Below, one piece after another: positions 1 to 6,413 of a stretch of 6,633 nucleotides of DNA. Both the position numbers and the translations under genes were made by a program. The DNA is from Mesenet sp031546805 (GTDB lineage: Bacteria > Pseudomonadota > Alphaproteobacteria > Rickettsiales > Anaplasmataceae): the NCBI GenBank assembly GCA_031546805.1, contig JAVBJW010000057.1, positions 1 to 6,633 on the forward strand, given 5' to 3'. Below the pieces are notes generated by a model that did no database searches, was not told the DNA's origin, and saw nothing but the letters and a program-made list of their open reading frames with translations. The stretch's first letter is position 1; each line of letters begins with the position of its first letter.

Positions 1-251
1 CTTCCCCATCTAGTTATATTTAAATAAGCATAAGTTATAGCAATAGTACAATTAAATCAACTCATCTTTAAAATCAGCTATAAAAACAGAATAAATCTAT
101 TTATCCCACAAGCTTAACCCACTGTAGGAGTGGGAATATTAGTCTTAACAAAGATTTAATTCCTTAATTTACATCTTAAATTCTATTTAGCACAAACTAT
201 TAAGGCATTGCTATCAACAACTTCCATTATGTGACAAATCAGTTATAATTT
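1..251. other. Gene-free left end
   Basis: I see no convincing reading frame here: stops are dense in all the frames I followed. The only structure is a set of competing short inverted repeats. TATCCCAC (102-109) and CCCAC (118-122) can each pair with GTGGG(A) at 130-135, giving two mutually exclusive short stems. No T-run follows on either strand, so I do not call a terminator. The stretch is probably decayed intergenic DNA, consistent with the remnant just to its right. Confidence 0.5.
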
Positions 252-459
252 ATTACTAATATACCTAAAAACCGATCAATCTACTTTTCATTGTATATCA
301 AAGACCAAGCATACGCTCTTGCATCAACTGAGTTAAAATGTTGTAACTGCAGCTCTTGCGGTTGATACGACAGTTTCATCTATTGAGTCATATACCCAAT
401 ATAAATTAAGTACTTTACTCTCTTCTTATATTTCTCAAGTGCAATTCAGGCTCAGTTAG
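252..459 (+). pseudogene. Possible plus-strand gene remnant with one frameshift
   Basis: Two adjoining plus-strand frames look protein-like but lack a start codon. Frame one is open 252-365 and includes DQAYALASTELK (303-338). Frame two is open 337-459 and reads VVTAALAVDTTVSSIESY, then TQYKLSTLLSSYISQ. Joining them with a +1 shift near 338 gives a smooth sequence, STELK followed by VVTAALAVD, with a composition typical of an alpha-helical protein. There is no ATG upstream, so this would be a decayed 3' fragment. It overlaps the 3' end of the minus-strand gene at 415-732. I do not recognise the family. Open frames of this size (38-41 codons) do occur by chance, so support is weak and rests only on the quality of the translated sequence. 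Confidence 0.22.
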
Positions 460-732
460 ATCACTTATGCCTACAGACGATGCCGAAGCAATTTTACTAT
501 TGAGAAGAAATCCATTGATGCAACACATTATAACAGACATAGACAACAATATTAATGATGGTAGTTGCGCTAGTATTATTTTTATATTGTCATGCCTAGA
601 GAAGTTGTATTTATCTATAAAACATATAGTTAAAATTGAAATACAAAATAAAATAAGAGAGGCACCCACACAAGCTGCATTTACCTTGGGGTTGGTTTTA
701 ATCAAGTAATCCAGACATTTTGTAACACACAT
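415..732 (-). CDS. Small two-helix membrane protein, unknown function
   Basis: This encodes a 105-residue protein of unknown function that is almost certainly in the inner membrane. Two hydrophobic segments are visible, residues 17-39 (VNAACVGASLILFCISILTI and on) and 52-77 (IILAQLPSLILLSMSVIMCC and on). A short polar loop (DKYNFSRHDN) separates them and a charged C-terminal tail ends in RNIRRE. By the positive-inside tendency both termini are probably cytoplasmic (K5, K12, K16 before helix 1; RNIRRE after helix 2). The ATG at 732 is preceded by AGTAGG about 9 bases upstream, an acceptable ribosome binding site. Compact hairpin proteins of this sort are common lineage-specific genes in Wolbachia and relatives (general knowledge, not a match). 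An opposite-strand frame at 467-709 is regarded as its shadow. The sequence does not show whether it is transcribed alone or by read-through from the gene to its right. Confidence 0.6.
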   Translation of the reverse strand: MCVTKCLDYLIKTNPKVNAACVGASLILFCISILTICFIDKYNFSRHDNIKIILAQLPSLILLSMSVIMCCINGFLLNSKIASASSVGISDLTEPELHLRNIRRE

Positions 733-831
733 ATTAATAAACCTACTTTGTTATGTATTCCTTTCACATTGTATAGTTTTATGTGATAGTTTTTTTTGTT
801 TATAGCTTCTACTACAAAAATTAACATAGAT

Positions 832-1227
832 TTATATTTTTACTATCCTATGACGAATAGTAGGTGAACGAATTTCTTCTCCTTCTTCAAGTTGATTTGC
901 TGGTAATACCTGGTTTTTATTTTTATATATAGATCTGAATTTACCACAAATAATATAAAACGCTGTTGATACAATAGCAAGGAGCAATAGTATTACAGGC
1001 ATGGTAGCAATAGAAATCATGTGATGATCAGAAGTTACTTCATTATTACTTATCTCAGCTCTACCATTTCTAAATGGAACCTCTATATTATTATGTGAGT
1101 GGATGTGAGAAGATAGTGATAATTTACAATCATCAGATAACTCTTGTGTAAGAATATAGCTGATTAATACATTCACTAGAAACATAATATTCAAGTACAA
1201 AATTGAATTCATCTGAATAACGTTCAT
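832..1227 (-). CDS. Alternative reading: separate intact membrane protein
   Basis: If the 3' part of the broken gene is independently translated, it can start at ATG 1227 (preceded by GAGAG about 10 bases upstream, a weak site) or at ATG 1212, giving 125-131 residues. A TTG at 1245 would extend it slightly. The N-terminus (MNSILYLNIMFLVNVLISYI) would then be a signal anchor, followed by a polar loop rich in S, H and N, a second helix, and a basic then acidic tail containing NQLEEGEEIRSP. Against this reading, the same bases 1133-1250 encode a convincing hydrophilic continuation of the upstream gene in another frame, and no strong ribosome binding site is present. The C-terminal part, from about 1145 to 832, is real coding sequence under either interpretation. 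Confidence 0.4.
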   Translation of the reverse strand: MNVIQMNSILYLNIMFLVNVLISYILTQELSDDCKLSLSSHIHSHNNIEVPFRNGRAEISNNEVTSDHHMISIATMPVILLLLAIVSTAFYIICGKFRSIYKNKNQVLPANQLEEGEEIRSPTIRHRIVKI

Positions 1228-1512
1228 CAGTAACAAATCTCTCAAGATATTTTATAAAACTTTCAACTTCAAATTTATTATTAAGCTGTATTGCACCAGA
1301 ATCATCTTTTTCTAAACACTCTCTTATAAAGTTAAATAAAAGCCACCTATCATCATATTCAACAAAGTTTTTACATTGTTTAAAGCTACGATAACAAAAA
1401 CCTCTATTCCTTACATATATCTTATTACCATAATGTTATGTAACACTGGCTCAAGTTCGTCATTTAGAAATCGATAATATATCTCTTGTACTTTTTCTTT
1501 TTCTTTATTCAT
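832..1512 (-). pseudogene. Frameshifted gene, originally ~226 aa with C-terminal membrane anchor
   Basis: Three consecutive pieces in two frames join into one plausible protein. Piece 1 starts at ATG 1512 (MNKEKEKVQEIYYRFLNDEL, then EPVLHN) and reaches a stop at 1411. Piece 2 is in the next frame. It has no possible start codon but reads as clear protein (GNKIYVRNRGFCYRSFKQ, WLLFNFIRECLEKDD, FIKYLERFVTDERYSDEF) until TGA at 1133. Piece 3 returns to the first frame (QELSDDCKLSLSS onward), has one membrane helix (MISIATMPVILLLLAIVSTA and on) and ends in a charged tail at 832. The first shift lies between 1438 and 1411 and the second between about 1250 and 1133. They cancel, so 681 bases equal exactly 227 codons. 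The ancestral product would be a soluble N-terminal domain with a single C-terminal anchor. I do not recognise the family. No standard -1 slippery heptamer is visible at the first junction, so mutation is likelier than programmed shifting. The alternative is a broken gene overlapping a separate intact membrane gene. Confidence 0.5.
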
Positions 1513-1540
1513 GTTTCCCACAAAAAGTTTTATACTAGTA

Positions 1541-1568
1541 AAGATATAAAACAAAGAGTAATTGTCAA
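1541..1568 (-). promoter_or_regulatory. Sigma70-type promoter for the 1512 gene
   Basis: On the minus strand a perfect -35 box TTGACA (1568-1563) is followed, 16 bases later, by TATCTT (1546-1541). The predicted start of transcription near 1534 leaves a leader of about 22 bases before ATG 1512, which carries GGGAAAC as a ribosome binding site. The promoter lies inside the upstream extension of the open frame that begins at 1605, which argues that the true start is ATG 1512 and not 1605. Confidence 0.55.
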
Positions 1569-1660
1569 ATTTTATAAAAGAGGTAGAGAACGTTCCCCAA
1601 ATCATACGAGTTAAGTTAAGAAATGTAGAGAGCTTAATGTAGATATTCTGTTTTTTCTAT

Positions 1661-1681
1661 CCTGTCTTTTAGGGAGACAAG
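1661..1681 (-). other. Hairpin in the spacer downstream of the J-domain gene
   Basis: Read on the minus strand, CTTGTCT and AGACAGG pair as a 7-base stem (one G-U pair) around the 7-base loop CCCTAAA. It lies about 100 bases after the stop of the J-domain gene and could mark the end of that transcript. No U-run follows on the minus strand (the next bases are A-rich), so it is not a classical intrinsic terminator. It could instead stabilise a 3' end. Confidence 0.3.
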
Positions 1682-1773
1682 CTGTAGTAAGTTTTTTTAG
1701 AAATATCTACAATCTATTAACTTTATTATTTAATTTAGAAATTGACGCCTATGGTTTGTTGAACACTCCCTTA
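1669..1773. repeat. ~105-bp segment bounded by short inverted repeats
   Basis: The spacer between the J-domain gene and the next gene contains TTAGGGAG at 1669-1676 and CTCCCTTA at 1766-1773. These are inverted copies matching at 7 of 8 positions, with TA-containing outer ends. The interior is very AT-rich with no reading frame. The layout resembles a miniature inverted-repeat element or a degraded insertion-sequence end. The terminal repeats are short, diverge immediately inside the AGGGAG core, and no clear target duplication is visible, so chance is possible. Confidence 0.22.
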
Positions 1774-1779
1774 TGTCTT

Positions 1780-4119
1780 CTATATTGAACTATGATGTAG
1801 CACTTCACTGCCAAATTCTACTTCATCAAGGTTAGTTGCTACTTGATCTGATTGGGGTTGTTGTCTTCCATCACTTTCTGTACATACTGTATTCTGATTT
1901 AGGTTTTGGCTATCACTGACAGTATTATTTTCTGACTTCACAAACTTTTCTATCCCAGCGTTAATTAGTCCAGCATTAACTGTATTTTCTCTTATTACTT
2001 GTTCTCTATTTAATTTTATCTCTTCCATTACTATACTTACTATTTGTTCTGGGAAACCTCCATGTTTTTCAATACAATCTACTACTGCATCTACTATTTG
2101 ATCTTGACCATCTAGTACTATATCTTGTAATTCACTATCAAGCTTACATACTTGTCTTGTAAAAGCTCTCCTGACCCTATCTTTTATCTCCAATCGATCC
2201 GCTCTTGCTTCTGCTATCAGTCTATCTATTTCTGTTGCTTCTTTTCTGGCTTCTTCCATCCTTCTTTTTTCTTTTTCAAACCAATTTTCCTTTTGTTGAA
2301 ATTCTTCTTGATATAATTTTTCCAAATGATCTAGTGCAAAAATCAATACATTTCCTATCTCTTCTCTCTGTACTTCATCAGGATAATATTTATTAATCTC
2401 GTCTCTTAGTTCTTTTTTGTTTTGCCCATAATAATAACTTATCATATAGTTTAAAAACTCAGATAACTCTCCATGCGAAAGCTTACTTCTTATATAATCC
2501 TCACTTTTTTCAATAAACTCCGTTTTACCTTCTCCTACTATAAACTTTTGTTTATTATAAGCCTCCTCATTAAACCCAAAGTAATACATAGGAAAGCAGC
2601 TTTTTATATCTTCACATAACTTAATGATAAACTTATAGTACATCTCTACTAGATTAGTATACTCTAATGCTGGCTGCACAAACACTTCATCAGGTTTTAC
2701 TTTATCTGATTTGTAACCATTTAGTATTTTATATTGTTCTTTGCCTTCTTTTAGTAACTTATCTACTTCTGGTTTTATTATTTTAAACTCTTGAGACTTT
2801 CCACACTCTTCACTTAATAATTTTAGATTTTCTAACCAATATTCCTTATATTTCTTTTTGTATTCATCACAATACTTATTAAACTCTTTTTTTGATTTAT
2901 TTATCATAGTTTGTACATTTTGAATGTTATCTGGACGCATGGAATCACCGTTAAACATTGACCTTATCGATTTTAAATCTGTTTGTAGTGACTTGATAGT
3001 AAACGTTTTTATCTCATCTAAATAGTTATTACGTACTTGCATTAATTCTCCTTCTTCCCAATATGCTAAGTCATATAATTTGCTGCATGCTGCAATGTTT
3101 ACTACTTCAGATATATCTTGGTCACCATTGATTACGCTTATTGGGATTTCACCAAATAACCTGTATATATGTCCATACTTTTCGTTAGCACGCCTCTCTT
3201 GCATAGCATATCTATGTATTTTCCTCATTGTATGCCATACATCATTTATCATTTTTTGAGCATCACCATTACTTCCACTTTTATCAGGATGATGTATAAC
3301 CGATAACCTTCTAAAAGCTTGATTAACTTGCTCTTTAAAATACTGCTCATGTCTATCTTTAGGTTTTTTACCTTTTTCTACCCTTATAAGACTACAATCC
3401 AGATATGTTAAAAGCCATTCAAGCTTTAGTGTTTTGAGTGCTTCATCTAATCTCATTCCTCCATTATCATCAACTTTATATAACTCTTTTATTAAAGATT
3501 CCCTTCCTTTTTGCAGAGCTTGCTTCGTTTCTGTACTGCCATATATACGAGTGTAAGCCGTACTTGCTGTACTTGCTATAGTACTAGTTATATAACTTGC
3601 ACCGTTTACAAGTCTATCTTTAACAGAACTTGCAATATGTATTCCTTCTCCTATCATTCCTCCCCCTTTCAATTGCTCATAATTATAAGTATAGCCATAT
3701 TGAACTATACGAAACTGATGCACTACTGCATCTGTAAACAAAGCAAGAATTAGCCTCCATAAGAAAGAATATCTAGCATACTCTATGGCTCTTCTTTCTT
3801 GTTTTTCACTCATTTTAACTTCTTTAATCTTCTTGCTCCACGCCCACCACCAATAAGCTTTCACTTCTCCAAAAGCTTGAAGTAATCTTAAAGTCTCTTC
3901 TTCTAAATTCTCATGATTTTCATTTTTTTGCTTCAACTCTTTGGCATTTAAACCTTCTTTTTTGCATAAATGCTCAAGCATTGTTGGACCAAATTCCCAC
4001 CACAGTATTCGATATTTTCTATGACTGGATAAAAACTGAGTAACGTTATTCTGCCATAGAGGTATACTGAAACTTCCAAGTATAGATGCATATTTAGCAA
4101 ATAGTGGTTCTTCCTCCAT
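1780..4119 (-). CDS. Large J-domain (DnaJ-like) protein with shared C-terminal module
   Basis: This 779-residue protein carries a J-domain at about residues 225-305: helix II is YFKEQVNQAFRRLSVIH, the HPDK motif is intact at 277-280, and helix III follows as AQKMINDVWHTMRK. J-domains stimulate Hsp70 (DnaK) ATPase activity, so a chaperone-partner role is likely. It is not DnaJ itself: the J-domain is internal, and there is no Gly/Phe linker or CxxCxGxG zinc repeat. The N-terminus is tryptophan-rich (LWWEF at 39-43, YWWWAW at 89-94), with a hydrophobic stretch near 119-133 and a Ser/Thr/Ala-rich region at 160-195. The middle (about 360-600) is charged and helical. Residues 605-640 look like coiled coil. 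Residues about 636-724 form the module shared with the neighbouring gene, followed by a Ser/Gln/Asn-rich tail. ATG 4119 overlaps the previous gene's stop (TAATG), with AGGAG just upstream. Function is inferred; a secreted effector or a specialised co-chaperone are both possible. It appears full-length. Confidence 0.85.
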   Translation of the reverse strand: MEEEPLFAKYASILGSFSIPLWQNNVTQFLSSHRKYRILWWEFGPTMLEHLCKKEGLNAKELKQKNENHENLEEETLRLLQAFGEVKAYWWWAWSKKIKEVKMSEKQERRAIEYARYSFLWRLILALFTDAVVHQFRIVQYGYTYNYEQLKGGGMIGEGIHIASSVKDRLVNGASYITSTIASTASTAYTRIYGSTETKQALQKGRESLIKELYKVDDNGGMRLDEALKTLKLEWLLTYLDCSLIRVEKGKKPKDRHEQYFKEQVNQAFRRLSVIHHPDKSGSNGDAQKMINDVWHTMRKIHRYAMQERRANEKYGHIYRLFGEIPISVINGDQDISEVVNIAACSKLYDLAYWEEGELMQVRNNYLDEIKTFTIKSLQTDLKSIRSMFNGDSMRPDNIQNVQTMINKSKKEFNKYCDEYKKKYKEYWLENLKLLSEECGKSQEFKIIKPEVDKLLKEGKEQYKILNGYKSDKVKPDEVFVQPALEYTNLVEMYYKFIIKLCEDIKSCFPMYYFGFNEEAYNKQKFIVGEGKTEFIEKSEDYIRSKLSHGELSEFLNYMISYYYGQNKKELRDEINKYYPDEVQREEIGNVLIFALDHLEKLYQEEFQQKENWFEKEKRRMEEARKEATEIDRLIAEARADRLEIKDRVRRAFTRQVCKLDSELQDIVLDGQDQIVDAVVDCIEKHGGFPEQIVSIVMEEIKLNREQVIRENTVNAGLINAGIEKFVKSENNTVSDSQNLNQNTVCTESDGRQQPQSDQVATNLDEVEFGSEVLHHSSI
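1951..2215 (-). repeat. Direct repeat copy 1: C-terminal module of J-domain gene
   Basis: These bases encode residues ADRLEIKDRVRRAFTRQVCK onward to NAGLINAGI of the J-domain protein. They match 4182-4447 in the upstream gene with about 18 substitutions and one inserted base, roughly 93% identity by hand alignment, including an exact run of more than 80 bases between about 2112 and 2199. Similarity stops abruptly at the coiled-coil side (after EAR on the N-terminal side of the protein) and fades toward the C-terminus. The copy here is in frame and intact. Confidence 0.9.
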
Positions 4120-4128
4120 TAGCTCCTA
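4119..4128 (-). promoter_or_regulatory. Coupled stop/start junction with internal ribosome binding site
   Basis: The minus strand reads TAGGAGCTAATG. TAA (4121-4119) ends the upstream frame, its last A is the first base of the ATG (4119-4117) of the J-domain gene, and the AGGAG site (4127-4123) lies within the last codons of the upstream gene. The spacing to ATG is only 3 bases, short for independent initiation, so translational coupling by re-initiation is likely. Confidence 0.7.
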
Positions 4129-4181
4129 CCAATACCAAATGAACATCCTGGCTCAACATTCACATCAGTAAGAAAACTTCT

Positions 4182-4447
4182 TATGCCTGCATTAATTAGT
4201 CCAACATTAACCACACCTTCTCTTATTACTTGCTCTCTATTTAACTTTATCTCTTCCATTAATGTACTTACTATTTGCTCTGGGGGAACCTCCATGCTTT
4301 TCAATACAATCTACTACTGCATCTACTATTTGATCTTGACCATTTAGTACTATATCTTGTAATTCACTATCAAGCTTACATACTTGTCTTGTAAAAGCTC
4401 TCCTGACCCTATCTTTTATCTCCAATCGATCTGCTCTTGCTTCTGCT
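4182..4447 (-). repeat. Direct repeat copy 2: C-terminal module of ankyrin-like gene
   Basis: This is the second copy of the module at 1951-2215. The amino-acid differences after repair are few: D/N in IVLDGQD, F/S after HGG, IV/TL before MEEIK, NT/GV and A/V around VNAGLI. The one extra base lies in the G5 run at 4282-4286 and causes the frameshift that ends this copy early, in KYINGRDKVK, at 4237. The high DNA identity next to wholly different flanks points to recent duplication or gene conversion of the tail alone. Confidence 0.9.
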
Positions 4448-6087
4448 GCTGCTATTCTTGTATCCTCCTTTTTTTTCTCAGCTTTTTCTATGTTTTTATA
4501 TTTATTTTGTGACCATTCGGTTATATTTGTAGGATATCCAGGACCTTTTAATATTTTCTCCCATGCAGGGCTCCATTCTGTTGTATAAGACTTTGCTGTG
4601 CAACATATGTACTTCCACCACCTTGTTAAAAAGAATGATTTTGATAAGTCATTATACTCCTTGAGAATTATAAGAAACTTTTCATACACCTTCTTTAGAT
4701 CTGGACTTTTAGACTGCTTTGCCTCTTCCTCTATCTCGCTTATATAGTCAATTATAACTTTATTATCACCTGTCGCAACTGCCAGATAGCCAATATCAAT
4801 ACAGTCATAGAGTTTTGTATATGCTTCTTCAAAATCCTTCTCAGTAGATCTATCCCTAAAAAATGGTGCAAGTACATCTAAAACGCGTGTTCCAGTAAGA
4901 TAATACCTTTCTTGAGAACAGACATTCTCTATACAATCTTTCAATAAACTTATAAATTCTCTTTCTCCTTCACCACCTATTTTATTTAACAGAGGTACAT
5001 TTTTTCCACTTTCTTCAAAACACCCTTCTTCTGAAGGAATAGTTGATACAACTTTAAGTAAATCTATACCTTCTTCTCCTATCATAGAAAAATCAAATAT
5101 TTGCTTATGAACTTTTCTCATTATTGTAAAAATTGACCTGTTCACTAAAGCTTTGTATTCTCCTTTAAGTTCTAGTAAGCATGCTTTTACTGTTATCAAT
5201 TTCTTGGTTTCAGGATCATTAATATGACTAGAAAGTAAAGATGCACCATTTGCAACTAATACACTGATAATATGTATTAGGCTTTCTTCTATCTACAGCA
5301 TACTCCAGAAATCCATTTAACAATCTGTAATCACTGTTTTCTTTAACTTGCTCCTTAATTTTTTTCTTTACTGTATCTTGTCCTAAGTCACAGCACTCTT
5401 TATGTAATGGATGATTCTTATCTTTGCTGCTAATATCTAATACATGATCTACTAATCTATCGTAAACTTCTGTAATAAATTCTTCATTTTTTATTTTACT
5501 TACAACTTCTCTACTGATACAGCTAAGTATTGACTGTAGCTTGTTATCGCTTTCTCTTAATTTACTAGATTTCTTTGCTAGAGATTCATTACCTTCATAT
5601 AAAGGATATATGAACTGACCTTCTTCAATCCTTAAATTATAATCTTTAATAATTTCATTATATATCTCTTCATATATTTCATTATAATGATTAGATAAGT
5701 CTAACTTTAACACTGGTTGTATAACAAGGTTATTCTTAAATTTCTCAGCAACTTCTCTTACACAGTTATTTACTTCTGTATAGTCATCACTATAGTAAGA
5801 ATAAGCATATTTTCCCACTGGGTCGTACATGTTTTGTACACTAGATACTTGATACTTATTATCTACACTTTCGTACTTAAAACTTTTATATTTTTCTAGT
5901 ACTTCCTGTTCTGCAGATTCTAATTCCCTATTTACTTTATTAATCTCAGTAGTATTTGATCTATATGTTGTAATATTCTCACTCCATTGATTAATAAGCA
6001 TCTCTTGCGATAAACGATTGTCTACTCTTAAGAATGCAAAAATAGTTTCCAATTCTTCAAGCGGCTGAATTTCATCTATTGTTGGTA

Positions 6088-6113
6088 ATGCACGATATGC
6101 ACGATATGCACGA
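6088..6113 (-). repeat. 9-bp in-frame tandem repeat inside the ankyrin-like gene
   Basis: The unit ATGCACGAT is repeated almost three times on the plus strand, encoding RAYRAYRA on the minus strand at about residues 81-88. The period is a multiple of three, so copy-number change by slippage would keep the frame. The last unit differs by one base (GAG for GAT). Confidence 0.7.
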
Positions 6114-6359
6114 GGAAAACTTTTTGCTAGCACCTGAGATTGTGCTGTGAGAATATTCAGAGGTAATTGATATTTGAGTGTTTTTACAATGCCAAAGATA
6201 TTATGTAAAAGCAGAGAATGAGTAAGCCAATACTCCCACAGTTGACAATTTTCTAGTTCTAAAAGCACTTGAAGTAGTTTAGGATCACTACAGTCAATTG
6301 CTATTTCTACTTGCTCTTTAAATGGCTTATTTAAGAAACTAACTTCTGGCATCTACAAT

Positions 6360-6365
6360 CCCCTC
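6360..6365 (-). promoter_or_regulatory. Ribosome binding site of the ankyrin-like gene
   Basis: GAGGGG on the minus strand sits 7 bases before ATG 6352. It is the strongest ribosome binding site in the window and fixes the start of this gene. Confidence 0.65.
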
Positions 6366-6383
6366 TATGTAAAGCATATGTTA

Positions 6384-6413
6384 ATATTACAATAATTTAA
6401 GACAAGAGATCAA
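6384..6413 (-). promoter_or_regulatory. Candidate promoter for the two-gene operon
   Basis: The minus strand has TTGATC (6413-6408), an 18-base spacer, then TAATAT (6389-6384). The expected transcript start is near 6376, giving a leader of about 24 bases that includes the GAGGGG site. Spacing and position are good, but in such AT-rich DNA a -10-like hexamer is common, so confidence is moderate. No other promoter is evident before the J-domain gene, so both genes probably depend on this one. Confidence 0.4.

Larger units (their letters stand above)
4119..6352 (-). pseudogene. Ankyrin-like protein gene broken by two +1 frameshifts (~743 aa originally)
   Basis: Three frames join into one protein. 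Frame 1 runs from ATG 6352 (GAGGGG 7 bases upstream) to TAG at 5228. Frame 2 continues to 4237, and frame 3 ends at 4119. Removing one base from the AAA run near 5283-5285 turns AVDRRKPNTYY into AVDRRSLIHIISVLVANGAS, an ankyrin-like helix pair. Removing one base from the C5 tract (GGGGG at 4282-4286 on the plus strand) restores HGGSPEQIVS, matching HGGFPEQIVS in the J-domain protein. Repaired, 2232 bases give 743 residues. Visible parts are a weak ankyrin-like half repeat (residues 12-31), an AYR repeat (82-87), a likely coiled coil (137-155), the ankyrin-like unit near 344-373, a Trp-containing segment (TRWWKYICC), a coiled coil (KAEKKKEDTRIAAAEAR) and the shared module (about 635-722). The TTG start sometimes assignable at 5199 is not needed, since coding sense continues upstream of it. 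Function is unknown. Sequencing error or a phase-variable tract are alternatives to decay. Confidence 0.75.

Noticed and set aside
102..135. Competing stems around GTGGG at the left end as a riboswitch or terminator
   Set aside because: The stems are 5-7 pairs, no T-run follows, and no gene is positioned to be controlled by them.
467..709. 80-codon plus-strand frame opposite the small membrane gene
   Set aside because: The minus-strand frame gives two clean membrane helices and has a ribosome binding site; the plus frame looks like its complement.
764..797. Plus-strand hairpin TCACAT/ATGTGA followed by eight T, resembling an intrinsic terminator
   Set aside because: The stem is only 6 AT-rich pairs with an 11-base loop, and no intact plus-strand gene lies upstream for it to terminate.
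1411..1440. Programmed -1 frameshifting at the first break of the 1512 gene
   Set aside because: No X-XXY-YYZ slippery heptamer and no clear downstream stem or pseudoknot are visible, and a second shift would also be required.
2205..2396. Leucine/phenylalanine-rich plus-strand frame
   Set aside because: It is the antisense of the Glu/Lys-rich coiled coil of the J-domain gene, which automatically yields hydrophobic-looking sequence.
3511..3753. Ser/Thr/Cys-rich plus-strand frame
   Set aside because: It is antisense to the Ser/Thr/Ala-rich part of the J-domain gene, with no start signal.
5717..5899. 60-codon hydrophobic plus-strand frame
   Set aside because: It lies entirely antisense to the ankyrin-like gene, whose frame is clearly coding there.
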